From positions 1 to 56,542 of the forward strand of contig CAJMMX010000002.1 in assembly GCA_905214615.1 (NCBI GenBank): a stretch of DNA of 56,542 nt, in the 5' to 3' direction. This document shows, piece by piece, positions 41,430-49,443 of the stretch; the first letter of the stretch is position 1; each line of letters starts with the position of its first letter. The position numbers and the translations under genes are program-made. The notes below the pieces were generated by a model, which worked only from the letters and a program-made list of their open reading frames with translations, searched no databases and was not told the origin of the DNA. Source of the DNA: an uncultured bacterium. GTDB taxonomy: Bacteria; Actinomycetota; Coriobacteriia; Coriobacteriales; Coriobacteriaceae.

Positions 41430-42935
41430 ATGGCGCACGAGCAGCACACCTACATCTGCATCGACCTCAAGACGTTTTATGCCAGCGTCGAGTGCGTCGA
41501 TCGTGGGCTCGATCCGCTCACCACCAACCTGGTCGTTGCCGACGAATCGCGCGGACGCACGACTATCTGTCTCGCTATCACGCAGGCTATGAAGGACCTA
41601 GGGATTCACAACCGCTGTCGCCTGTTCGAAATACCCGATGGCATCGACTACATTAAGGCCGTACCGCGCATGCAGCACTACATGGAGGTGTCGGCGCGGA
41701 TCTACGGTATCTACCTGGAATACGTCAGTCCGCAAGACATTCACGTCTACTCAATTGACGAGTGCTTTATCGACGTGACGCCATATCTGGACCTCTATCA
41801 CACCGATGCGGAAGGCTTCGCCTGCATGTTGCGCGACGAGGTCCTCGCGCGCACCGGCATCACGGCGACGGTCGGCATCGGCCCCAACCTATTCCAGGCC
41901 AAGGTAGCACTCGACATCACTGCCAAGCATGTGCCCAGTCGCATCGGCACACTCGACGACGAGACCTTTCGCAAGGAGATCTGGCCCCATCGCCCCATCA
42001 CCGACATCTGGGGCATCGGCCCCGGCGTGGCGGCCCGTCTCGAGAAATACGGTGTCTACGACCTGATGGGGGTCGCAGCGCTCGACGAGAACCTGCTCTA
42101 CGACGAACTCGGCGTCAATGCCGAATATCTTATCGACCACGCCTTCGGGCGTGAGCCGACAACCATCGCCGATATCCAAGCTTATCGCCCGCAAGCGACC
42201 TCGACCACCACAGGGCAGGTGCTCTCGAAGGGCTATGCCTATGAGCAGGCCTACACCGTCTTGCGCGAGATGGTCGACAACGCCGTGTTGGACCTAGTCG
42301 ATAAGCACGTGGTCTGCGACAGCATCTCGCTCTTTGTGGGTTATGCGAGCGAACGAGCTGACATACGCCGCCTCGACGCCAGCGGTACAGCGCAATATGT
42401 GGACGGATGCGGACACCTACGCTCGAGCACGTCGAGCATCGAACCCACCGCAACCGCCGGCCCTGAGCTCGCGCCCCGTGCGCCCAAGCCCGTCCAGCGC
42501 GATGACGAACGGCGCCGCCTGGTGCGGGAGGCGCAGGCTATCGATGGCATCTTTGTGGGAGAGCATGGCGGCAAACCGCGCGGTGGCTATGCCGCACTCT
42601 TAGCGCACTCCAACGCCTCGCGCAAGCTGCCCGAGCGCACCAATTCGTTTAAGAAGATCATGGGCTATTTCGATGAGCTCTGGGCGCAGACTGTCGATCC
42701 CAAACGACCAGTCAAGCGCATCAACCTGGGATTTGGCAACCTCATGCCGGAGGAGTTTGCCACCATCGATCTATTTAGCGATGTCGAGGCCGATGAGCGC
42801 GAGCGCGAGCTGGCCCGTGCCGTGCTGGCTGTAAAAGGCAAATACGGCAAGAACGCGCTGGTTAAGGGACTGAGCTTTACCGCCGGTGCCACCGCACGCG
42901 AACGCAACGATCAGGTAGGAGGGCACCGTGCCTAA
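41430..42935 (+). CDS. Y-family DNA polymerase (UmuC/UvrX-like)
   Basis: This translesion polymerase has 501 residues from ATG 41430 (GGGAGGG five bases upstream). Catalytic motifs are CIDLKTFYASVECVDRGLDP at the N-terminus and VYSIDECFIDVTPYL near residue 115, which supply the carboxylates. A helix-hairpin-helix DIWGIGPGVAARLEKYGV and a little-finger domain with VLSKGYAYEQAYTVLREMVD follow. The middle contains a low-complexity insert (STSSIEPTATAGPELAPR). The next gene, a YolD protein, overlaps by eight bases, as in uvrX-yolD pairs of Gram-positives. SOS boxes precede it. Confidence 0.92.
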   Translation: MAHEQHTYICIDLKTFYASVECVDRGLDPLTTNLVVADESRGRTTICLAITQAMKDLGIHNRCRLFEIPDGIDYIKAVPRMQHYMEVSARIYGIYLEYVSPQDIHVYSIDECFIDVTPYLDLYHTDAEGFACMLRDEVLARTGITATVGIGPNLFQAKVALDITAKHVPSRIGTLDDETFRKEIWPHRPITDIWGIGPGVAARLEKYGVYDLMGVAALDENLLYDELGVNAEYLIDHAFGREPTTIADIQAYRPQATSTTTGQVLSKGYAYEQAYTVLREMVDNAVLDLVDKHVVCDSISLFVGYASERADIRRLDASGTAQYVDGCGHLRSSTSSIEPTATAGPELAPRAPKPVQRDDERRRLVREAQAIDGIFVGEHGGKPRGGYAALLAHSNASRKLPERTNSFKKIMGYFDELWAQTVDPKRPVKRINLGFGNLMPEEFATIDLFSDVEADERERELARAVLAVKGKYGKNALVKGLSFTAGATARERNDQVGGHRA

Positions 42936-43353
42936 GCCCCAACAGCAGCCGATGCGGCCACCGACACCTTTTGAACGCCTAGCGGACCCCGAGGGAAGAC
43001 GTCGCTCCGCCGACCCCAAGCTCACCGCTAACGGCGCCGTCCGTGCCGGCCGTGCCGCGCAGTTTATGCCCTTTGCCGCCCTCACGGGATATTACGAACT
43101 CGTGCGCAAGCAAGAGATCACCGCCGAACCAAAATGTGAACTCACGGAAGAAAAAGCCCTCGAGCTTTCGAAAAAGCTCGAGGGCCTCAAACGTGGCGAC
43201 CTGGTGCGCGTCACCTATTACGATACGTACGGCTATCGCGCTCGCACGGGCATCCTTGACGAGGTACTCCCCGCCTTCAAGCTCCTCAAGCTCAAAGACA
43301 TCGCCATCGACTTCGATGACATCCAGGACATTGAGCTACGCGGACGAGCCTAG
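42928..43353 (+). CDS. YolD-like protein, partner of the Y-family polymerase
   Basis: The 141-residue protein starts at GTG 42928 with GGAGG upstream, overlapping the polymerase stop. The core motif GRAAQFMPFAALTGYYELVR and the C-terminal GDLVRVTYYDTYGYRARTG define the YolD-like family (PF08863), predicted to work with translesion polymerases under SOS control. The C-terminus (AIDFDDIQDIELRG) is the usual end. A perfect 14-base inverted repeat (43156-43185) lies inside the coding sequence over the KALELSKKLEG codons. Confidence 0.85.
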   Translation: MPKPQQQPMRPPTPFERLADPEGRRRSADPKLTANGAVRAGRAAQFMPFAALTGYYELVRKQEITAEPKCELTEEKALELSKKLEGLKRGDLVRVTYYDTYGYRARTGILDEVLPAFKLLKLKDIAIDFDDIQDIELRGRA

Positions 43354-43379
43354 ACAAGGACGCGCATCCAAGGCAAGGC

Positions 43380-43763
43380 CTACAGCGTCATGACGTAGTA
43401 ACCCGCGTCCTTCACGGCCGCCACGAGAGCACCGCGATCGATTGGCCGCTTGGAGCGCACGCGCGCCGTGTGGTCCGCGTACGTTACCGTTGCCCACACA
43501 CCATTCAGCGCATTGAGGGCATTGGCCACATTCTGAGCGCAGCCATCGCAGCTCATGCCGCCGATGAGCAGCTCATCGCTATAGGGGTAGTGGGACGGAT
43601 CGGTATCCGCAACCACTACCTTCTTGGCCTTCTTACCGCTCGTGCCATCGCTGCAGCAGCTCTTCCCGTGTGTCGAAGCGGCAATGCGACGCAGTCCAAA
43701 AAACATGCCGACGGCAATGACGGCCAGCACGATGAGATTCGCAGGGTTGAGCACGTCGTCCAT
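43380..43763 (-). CDS. Membrane-anchored heavy-metal-associated (CopZ-like) protein
   Basis: The 127-residue protein from ATG 43763 begins with one hydrophobic helix (NLIVLAVIAVGMFFGL), then a Cys-containing spacer (KSCCSDGTSGKKAKK), then an HMA domain with the metal motif GGMSCDGCAQNVANALNALN and the end AAVKDAGYYVM. Soluble CopZ chaperones carry Cu(I) through the same MxCxxC motif; here the domain is tethered to the membrane, with an extra CC pair. A CsoR-like operator precedes the gene. No copper ATPase is adjacent. Confidence 0.85.
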   Translation of the reverse strand: MDDVLNPANLIVLAVIAVGMFFGLRRIAASTHGKSCCSDGTSGKKAKKVVVADTDPSHYPYSDELLIGGMSCDGCAQNVANALNALNGVWATVTYADHTARVRSKRPIDRGALVAAVKDAGYYVMTL

Positions 43764-43791
43764 GCGATCCCCTTTCTCCAAACTCTTATAC

Positions 43792-43810
43792 CTATACCCC
43801 CATGGGGTGT
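43792..43810. promoter_or_regulatory. CsoR-like copper operator
   Basis: TATACCCCCATGGGGTGT, with its paired C and G tracts, fits the G-tract palindromes bound by CsoR-type copper repressors. It lies about 30 bases upstream of the HMA-protein start. Confidence 0.55.
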
Positions 43811-43872
43811 TCCCATCTTACTCCACACTCGTGTCGGTTCGGTCAATTAGTTTCCCGCTTCAAACTTTTTTG

Positions 43873-43915
43873 TTGACCTTGGCTTACTTTCGTGTATAAG
43901 TTTTCCTAGGCTAAC
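43873..43915 (+). promoter_or_regulatory. Promoter with metalloregulator-like box upstream of the DUF3793-flavodoxin pair
   Basis: TTGACC (43873-43878) and TATAAG (43895-43900) are 16 bases apart. TAGGCTAAC (43907-43915) follows the -10, and TTGGCTTAC lies in the spacer; both resemble DtxR/IdeR half-sites (AGGTWAGSCTWACC). Confidence 0.5.
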
Positions 43916-43939
43916 AACTGAGGACCCGAAAGGAGCATC

Positions 43940-44644
43940 GTGACTCGAACCATTGACATCCCAACATACCAAACGGCTGTCGTGCGCAACTGCTCCCCTA
44001 CGCTCGCAGGTATCAAGCCGGCTTCGCTCTTTACCTATCCCGGCGTTTACGCCAACCAAGGCGGAAAACCCGGCGCCGCCCATATCGAAGAGCGACGCTC
44101 TCGCCTGCTCGCGGTCATTGCCCAATGCAACCGCGAGCTCCAGCCACTCGGGATCCATATGAGCGTTTTGGTCTGGCGCCCCTGCGGAGCGCTCATCTAT
44201 GTGTACCGCCCTGCGGACCTCATGCGATACCTCTCCGACCCCCGCGCCACGACGGCGCTTACCGCCGAAGGTTACGATGTCCACAACCTGCCCGCATCCC
44301 TGGTGCATCTCGCCGCGCGCATCACGCTGGCAAGCAGCAATGCCGCAGAAAGCGCCTATGACAGCAGCGTCTGCGCACTCGCGCGAAATAGGCACTGCGA
44401 TACGGGGTGCATGTGCGAGTTCCCCCACGAAATTGGCTATTTTTTGGGCTATCCCTACGAAGATGTCCATCAGTTTATCGTCCAGCACGGCGAAAACTAT
44501 AAGGTCTTTGGCGCATGGAAGGTATACACAAACGTTGAGCAGGCGCTCACGACCTTCGATTCCTATCGCGCATGCACGCAATACCTTACGTACATCTATC
44601 AACAGGGCTGCACCCTGGGACAACTTGTCCAGGCAACCCGATAG
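43940..44644 (+). CDS. DUF3793-family protein
   Basis: The 234-residue protein has a GTG start and AAAGGAG seven bases upstream. It has the DUF3793 marks: a Cys-rich middle (NRHCDTGCMCEFPHEIGYFL) followed by GYPYEDVHQFIVQHGENYKV, and an N-terminal VVRNCSPTLAGIKPASLFTY. The biochemical role of the family is unknown; it is often found beside a small flavodoxin, as here (47 bases downstream), which suggests an electron-transfer or iron-limitation function. The conserved H-E-I-G-x-F-L-G-Y-P block is intact. Confidence 0.85.
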   Translation: MTRTIDIPTYQTAVVRNCSPTLAGIKPASLFTYPGVYANQGGKPGAAHIEERRSRLLAVIAQCNRELQPLGIHMSVLVWRPCGALIYVYRPADLMRYLSDPRATTALTAEGYDVHNLPASLVHLAARITLASSNAAESAYDSSVCALARNRHCDTGCMCEFPHEIGYFLGYPYEDVHQFIVQHGENYKVFGAWKVYTNVEQALTTFDSYRACTQYLTYIYQQGCTLGQLVQATR

Positions 44645-44690
44645 AGCATACAAAACGCGGCCGCACGCCGCACAACCGAAAGGAAAACAT

Positions 44691-45110
44691 ATGAGCAAGA
44701 TCGCAGTCGTCTACTGGAGCTGCACGGGCAATACCGAGGCCATGGCAAACCTCGTCGCCGAAGGCGCCACGTCCGCGGGTGCCGAGACTGAGGTCATCCC
44801 CTGCGCCGACTTCTCTGCCGACAGGGCCGCCGACTACGACGCCTTCGCCTTCGGCTGCCCCGCCATGGGCTCCGAGGAACTCGAGTACGATGAGTTCCAG
44901 CCGATGTGGGACGAGGTCAAGGAGGTTCTCGGCGACAAGAAGGTCGTCCTCTTTGGCTCCTATTCGTGGGCCGAGGGCGAGTGGATGGACAACTGGAAGG
45001 CCGACGCCGACGAGGCGGGCGTCAACGTCGTCGATTCCGTCATCTGCTACGATGCTCCCGACGAGGAGTCTGAGGCTACCTGCCGCGCCCTTGGCGCCGA
45101 GCTTGCCTAG
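44691..45110 (+). CDS. Short-chain flavodoxin
   Basis: This 139-residue FMN electron carrier starts at ATG 44691 (AAAGGAAAA upstream). It has the phosphate loop VVYWSCTGNTEAMANLVAEG at the N-terminus, the flavin-stacking region FGCPAMGSEELEYDEFQPMW and LFGSYSWAEGEWMDNWKADA, all typical of clostridial-type flavodoxins. It probably replaces ferredoxin under iron limitation. It follows the DUF3793 gene and shares its promoter with the metalloregulator-like box. Confidence 0.92.
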   Translation: MSKIAVVYWSCTGNTEAMANLVAEGATSAGAETEVIPCADFSADRAADYDAFAFGCPAMGSEELEYDEFQPMWDEVKEVLGDKKVVLFGSYSWAEGEWMDNWKADADEAGVNVVDSVICYDAPDEESEATCRALGAELA

Positions 45111-45166
45111 CGGCAATGAGCTCCGCCTGTAACGCGATCTGCACCAAAACACATTCGCGTCCCAAC

Positions 45167-45203
45167 AAAAACGGGAGCTGGATCACATCCAGCTCCCGTT
45201 TTC
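45167..45203. terminator. Bidirectional terminator between flavodoxin and the ABC operon
   Basis: AAAACGGGAGCTGGAT pairs perfectly with ATCCAGCTCCCGTTTT around CAC, giving A/T tracts on both sides. Confidence 0.95.
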
Positions 45204-45227
45204 TGTTATGTCAGTCATATAAAGCGG

Positions 45228-45980
45228 CTACGAGATGTTGCCCAAAAACGCCTTGGTGCGCTCGCTCTTGGGGTGGTCGAAGACCTCGCTCGGCGTACCC
45301 TCTTCCACGATAACGCCGCCGTCCATAAAGACGACGCGATCGGCGACGTCGCGAGCAAAGCCCATCTCGTGGGTCACCACGATCATGGTCATACCGTCAC
45401 GTGCCAGGTCGCGCATAACGCCAAGAACGTCGCGAACCAGCTCGGGGTCGAGCGCCGACGTGGCCTCGTCAAAGAGCATGACGTGAGGGTTCATCGACAG
45501 GGCGCGGGCGATGGCAACGCGCTGCTGCTGGCCACCCGAGAGCTGGCTCGGCATAAAGTCGATGCGCTCGGCAAGACCGACCTTGGTCAGCTCCTCGATA
45601 GCGATTTTCTCGGCCTCTTCCTTGCTGCGCTTGAGTACCTTTTGCTGTGCGAGCATGACGTTCTTTTTGACTGACAGGTGCGGGAACAAATTGAACTGCT
45701 GGAACACCATACCCAGATGCGTACGTACCTTGTTAAGGTCGACGCCCTTGGCGCAAACGTCCACGCCCTCAACGACGATCGAGCCGCTCGTGGGATGCTC
45801 CAGACGATTGATGCAGCGAAGCATCGTCGACTTGCCCGAGCCCGAAGGACCCAGGACTACGACGACCTCGCCCTTGTGCACATCCAGATCGATATCGCGC
45901 AGGACCACGTTATCGCCGAAGGCCTTCTGGAGGTTCTTGATGCTGACGACGGCCTCGTTCGAGTTATTGGTTTCGCTCAT
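45228..45980 (-). CDS. Polar amino acid ABC transporter ATP-binding protein
   Basis: The 250-residue ATPase belongs to the GlnQ group: Walker A VVLGPSGSGKSTMLRCINRL, LEHPTSGSIVVEGVDV, signature LSGGQQQRVAIARALSM, Walker B HVMLFDEATSALDPELV and the H-loop IVVTHEMGFARDVADR. It energises the permease encoded 12 bases upstream. Order on the minus strand is binding protein, permease, ATPase. Length and motifs are normal. Confidence 0.94.
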   Translation of the reverse strand: MSETNNSNEAVVSIKNLQKAFGDNVVLRDIDLDVHKGEVVVVLGPSGSGKSTMLRCINRLEHPTSGSIVVEGVDVCAKGVDLNKVRTHLGMVFQQFNLFPHLSVKKNVMLAQQKVLKRSKEEAEKIAIEELTKVGLAERIDFMPSQLSGGQQQRVAIARALSMNPHVMLFDEATSALDPELVRDVLGVMRDLARDGMTMIVVTHEMGFARDVADRVVFMDGGVIVEEGTPSEVFDHPKSERTKAFLGNIS

Positions 45981-45992
45981 GATAGGACCTCC

Positions 45993-47354
45993 TTACAGAC
46001 CGGCGATGTGGTCGGCGGGCGTCGCGACGACCTGTCCAGCGCTCTTGGCGGGACGCTTCTTCTTGGTTTCGGCCGTCCCCAGAAGCCTCGCCTCAAGACC
46101 GCTCACCAAGCGAGCAAGCGGCAGGGTGATGACCAGGTAGAACAGCGCGGCAACCACATACGGCGTAATGGAACCCGTCGTGGCCACGATGGTACGGGCG
46201 TTCATGACGATCTCGACCACGCCCACGGCCGCGAGCAGCGACGTATCCTTGTAAAGCAGGATAAACTCGCTGGTCAGCGTAGGCAGAACATTGCGGAACG
46301 TCTGCGGAATCATCACGTAGAGCAGCGTCTGGAAGGCGTTCATGCCCAGCGAGCGCGCGGCCTCGTTCTGGCCCTTGGGGATCGACTGAATACCGGCGCG
46401 GAAGATCTCACACAGGTAGGCGGACGAGTTCATGGCCATGACGATGACGCCCAGCACATAATCGTCAACCTTGACGCCGGCCAGCGGCAGGCCAAAGAAC
46501 GCGATGTAGATCTGCAGGAACGCCGGCGTACCGCGGATGATATTCACATAGATGCCGGCAAGGCAACGCAGGATGCGCGACTTGGAGATGCGCATGAGCG
46601 ACAAGGCAAAGCCAAAGGGAATTGCCAGCGGAAACGCCACGAGCACGATCGAGAGCGACATGAGGAAGCCTCTGAAGACGATCGGCAGGCTCTGGACCAA
46701 AATGACCGGGTTCAGGAACAGGCGAAGGAACATGTTGGAATTCCATGCCTCGACCCACGGCTGCTCCTTAAGGTCGGCCAGGAAGTTATCGAATGCCGCC
46801 ACGCCCTTAATCTCGACGGAAGGAATCTTAGAAATCTTCTTGGTCGAACCGTCGGCGAGCGTATAGGTGCCGCTGAAGGCCTCATCGCCGCCCTCGACGG
46901 GAAACGTCACGCCGTAAACCTCGACACGGAAAAAGCCTCCGGCAGGCGCCGTCTCGCCAAAGTCGATCTTGAGCGTCTGGCCGTCAGCCTTGCACGTGGG
47001 CTTCATGGGCGTACGATCCATGAGGTCCTCGCCCGAGAGCATCGTCAATCGCGTGTCATCGGTACCAAACGTCGTGCCGTCGACAAACGTCAGCGAAAGA
47101 CCGCTCAGCTCCTCGTCGGCATCGGCCTGAACTTCCCAGGTAATGCGCGTCTCGGTGCCGCCGACCACAGCGCTGCCCGAACCGGTGTTGGGTCGGGCAG
47201 TAATCTTTGCGGTCTCAAGCGCCTGGGCGGTCGTGGGCGCATATGCCCCCGCGCACACCAGCGCGAGCGCCACGGCCATGACGCAGGCTAGCTTTTGGAG
47301 CAAGGCGGGCAGTGAAAAACGCTGCTCCGTGGCCCCTTTGTTCAGTCGAGACAA
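45993..47354 (-). CDS. Amino acid ABC permease with N-terminal extracytoplasmic domain
   Basis: The TTG start at 47354 has AGGAG five bases upstream and gives 453 residues, about twice a normal GlnP. Residues ~12-45 look like a signal/anchor (LACVMAVALALVCAGAYAPT); ~45-190 are a beta-rich domain outside the membrane (TRITWEVQADADEELSGLSL, FRVEVYGVTFPVEGGDEA). Residues ~215-430 are the HisM/GlnP permease core with SLSIVLVAFPLAIPFGFALS, IIRGTPAFLQIYIAFFGLPL and the EAA loop EAARSLGMNAFQTLLYVMIP. The domain may help dock ligands or the lipoprotein. Its family is not recognised. Confidence 0.85.
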   Translation of the reverse strand: MSRLNKGATEQRFSLPALLQKLACVMAVALALVCAGAYAPTTAQALETAKITARPNTGSGSAVVGGTETRITWEVQADADEELSGLSLTFVDGTTFGTDDTRLTMLSGEDLMDRTPMKPTCKADGQTLKIDFGETAPAGGFFRVEVYGVTFPVEGGDEAFSGTYTLADGSTKKISKIPSVEIKGVAAFDNFLADLKEQPWVEAWNSNMFLRLFLNPVILVQSLPIVFRGFLMSLSIVLVAFPLAIPFGFALSLMRISKSRILRCLAGIYVNIIRGTPAFLQIYIAFFGLPLAGVKVDDYVLGVIVMAMNSSAYLCEIFRAGIQSIPKGQNEAARSLGMNAFQTLLYVMIPQTFRNVLPTLTSEFILLYKDTSLLAAVGVVEIVMNARTIVATTGSITPYVVAALFYLVITLPLARLVSGLEARLLGTAETKKKRPAKSAGQVVATPADHIAGL

Positions 47355-47422
47355 GGTGGCTCCTATCGTAGAAGTTGCCGACAAAACGAGACGGAAACGC
47401 TCTCCGTCAAGAGAGGCGCAAA

Positions 47423-47449
47423 GGCCCTCTCCGCAAAACGGAAAGGGCC
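47423..47449 (-). terminator. Internal hairpin between binding-protein and permease genes
   Basis: GGCCCTTTCCG pairs with CGGAGAGGGCC (one mismatch) and is followed by TTTGCG on the minus strand. Such partial terminators lower permease/ATPase expression relative to the binding protein. Confidence 0.55.
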
Positions 47450-47470
47450 CGCGCGCAATCAAGCATTAAT

Positions 47471-48331
47471 TTACTTGATGTTGTACTTAGCCATGAGGGC
47501 GTCAACGGTACCGTCGTCGGTCAGGTCCTTGATGGCCTGGTTGATGTCGTCCTTGAGCTTGGTGTTGCCCTGGTTGATGGCGATGGCGTACTCCTCGCCG
47601 GTGCTGACCTGCTTGATGGTCTGGCAGGTGTTGAACTGCTCGGCGGTCAGCTGGCTGGCAACGGAGCGGTTGGTGACTACGGCATCGCCCTTATCGGACT
47701 GCAGGGCGCTGAAGCACTCGGTGGCGTCCTTGTAGGGAACGATCTTAGCCTTGGGGAAGTTTTCCTGAGCAAAGGCCTCGGCGGTCGATCCAGACTGGAC
47801 GATGATGGTAGCGTCGGCGTTGTTGAGCTTCTCGCTGTAGTTGTCGGCCGTGATGTCGGTGTTATCGACCTTGGTCACGATAGCCTGATCGTCCATGTAG
47901 TAGGAATCGGAGAAAGTGACTTCCTTCTCACGCTCGGGCGTGTCGGTGATAGCCGCGATGGAAACGTCATATTTGGCGCCCGAAGCGACACCCGGAACCA
48001 GCGTGTCAAAGTCATTGTTGACGTACTCGACATCCAGGCCCAGCTTGTCGCCGATAGCCTTGATAAGCTCAAGGTCAAAGCCCTGATAATCGCCGTTGTC
48101 ATCCTTGTACTCAAACGGAGCGTACTCGGCAGAGGTGCCGACGGTCAGCGTACCGTCCTTGACGAGCGCGTACTCCTTGGAGCCGTCGACCTTCTCGACC
48201 TTAGCGTCGTCAGAGCTGCTGGAACCGGCATCAAAACCAGAGGTGGCGTTGGACGAGCCGCAGCCCGTCAGTGCGAGGGCGAGTGCCATGGCGCCCGTGG
48301 CGGCAAATGCGCCAAGCTTCTTCAGCTTCAT
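47471..48331 (-). CDS. Polar amino acid-binding lipoprotein
   Basis: The 286-residue protein from ATG 48331 (AAGGAG seven bases upstream) has a lipoprotein signal peptide with lipobox LALTGCGSS, an acidic serine linker, then the family-3 solute-binding fold: LTVGTSAEYAPFEYKDDNG, FDLELIKAIGDKLGLDVEYV, KYDVSIAAITDTPEREKEV, VQSGSTAEAFAQENFPKA and YAIAINQGNTKLKDDINQA. It captures a polar amino acid (glutamine, cystine or similar) for the adjacent permease. The ligand cannot be fixed. Confidence 0.92.
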   Translation of the reverse strand: MKLKKLGAFAATGAMALALALTGCGSSNATSGFDAGSSSSDDAKVEKVDGSKEYALVKDGTLTVGTSAEYAPFEYKDDNGDYQGFDLELIKAIGDKLGLDVEYVNNDFDTLVPGVASGAKYDVSIAAITDTPEREKEVTFSDSYYMDDQAIVTKVDNTDITADNYSEKLNNADATIIVQSGSTAEAFAQENFPKAKIVPYKDATECFSALQSDKGDAVVTNRSVASQLTAEQFNTCQTIKQVSTGEEYAIAINQGNTKLKDDINQAIKDLTDDGTVDALMAKYNIK

Positions 48332-48478
48332 AATCAGTCTCCTTCCGGTGACCCCGTTTGATTCAGAGGTCTGCAAAAACTGTTGGATATTATGCGCCCG
48401 TTTGGAAGAATCCGCAATTAGAAAACTGATTGAAACAAACCCATAACGTGAATGGAACACTCCACTTTATGACAGTCA

Positions 48479-49345
48479 TTACTGCTGCAATGACCTTAAC
48501 AGTTTGATTTCAGCCGCATAACCTGCAAGTTCGTTCGGTGTCTCCAAAATGAATGGCAATGCGCGCAAGCGGCCATTCGATACAATATTCTGCATAACCT
48601 GCATACCGCCGCCAAACTCCTCGCTGCCAAGGTAGCCCTTGCCGATGCACTCGTGACGATCTTTATGGGCACCACTGGGGTTCTTCGAATCGTTGATGTG
48701 TACGGCACGCAAGCGGTCGATACCCACCACGCGGTCGAACTCGTCGAGTACGCCGTCCAGATCATGGATGATGTCGTAGCCGGCATCGCTCACATGGCAG
48801 GTGTCCAGACACACGCCCAGCTTGTCCGATAGCTCTGGACGCCTGGCGGCAGCACCCTCGATAATGCGCGCCAGCTCTTCAAAGCTACGGCCCACCTCGG
48901 TACCCTTTCCCGCCATGGTCTCGAGCAGCACCGTCGTCTGCTGCCCCTCAAACATCACCTGACACAAGGTGTCGACGATCATCTGAATGCCGGCATCAGT
49001 CCCCTGCCCCACATGCGCGCCGGGGTGGAAGTTGTAGTAGTTGCCGGGCAGCGCTTCCAGACGCTGCAAGTCCTCGGCCATTGCCTCCAAGGCAAACTCG
49101 CGTGCCCGCTCTTTGGCAGAACAGGGGTTGTAGGTATAGGGGGCATGAGCCACAAGCGGGCCAAAGTCGTTTTTCTCCATAAGCTCGCGCAGGGCCGCCA
49201 CGTCATCCATGTCAAGATCTTTCGCCTTGCCGCCGCGCGGGTTGCGCGTGAAGAATGCAAAGGTGTTGGCGCCAATGGATAGCGCCGTCTCCCCCATCGC
49301 CCGATAGCCCTTCGTCGTCGAAAGATGACACCCAATCGTCAGCAT
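48479..49345 (-). CDS. nfo: Endonuclease IV (deoxyribonuclease IV)
   Basis: This zinc-dependent AP endonuclease of base-excision repair is a 288-residue barrel with LTIGCHLSTTKGYRAMGETA, AHAPYTYNPCSAKERAREFA, YNFHPGAHVGQGTDAGIQM, VLLETMAGKGTEVGRSFEEL, GVCLDTCHVSDAGYDI and VHINDSKNPSGAHKDRHECI, which supply the His/Glu/Asp zinc ligands. Length and motifs are standard. It is monocistronic, with a large inverted repeat 19 bases upstream of its start. Confidence 0.95.
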   Translation of the reverse strand: MLTIGCHLSTTKGYRAMGETALSIGANTFAFFTRNPRGGKAKDLDMDDVAALRELMEKNDFGPLVAHAPYTYNPCSAKERAREFALEAMAEDLQRLEALPGNYYNFHPGAHVGQGTDAGIQMIVDTLCQVMFEGQQTTVLLETMAGKGTEVGRSFEELARIIEGAAARRPELSDKLGVCLDTCHVSDAGYDIIHDLDGVLDEFDRVVGIDRLRAVHINDSKNPSGAHKDRHECIGKGYLGSEEFGGGMQVMQNIVSNGRLRALPFILETPNELAGYAAEIKLLRSLQQ

Positions 49346-49363
49346 CTCCAGCTCCCCCTCATC

Positions 49364-49430
49364 AGTTGCGGTGAAATAGTTCCTGTCGATGCCCTATTCT
49401 GCCGCAAACAGGAACTATTCCACCGCAACT
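49364..49430. repeat. 67-base near-perfect inverted repeat
   Basis: AGTTGCGGTGAAATAGTTCC (plus TGT) at 49364-49386 pairs with the complementary arm at 49408-49430 with a single mismatch over 23 bases, around a 21-base loop. It sits between the start of nfo and the stop of the reductase gene, and contains no coding signal. It has the form of a dispersed palindromic element. Confidence 0.8.
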
Positions 49431-49443
49431 TATAAAAGGGGCA

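Noticed and set aside
45678..47291. 537-codon open frame on the plus strand opposite the ABC transporter genes
   Set aside because: It spans parts of two well-supported genes on the minus strand and has an Arg/His/Gln-rich antisense composition.
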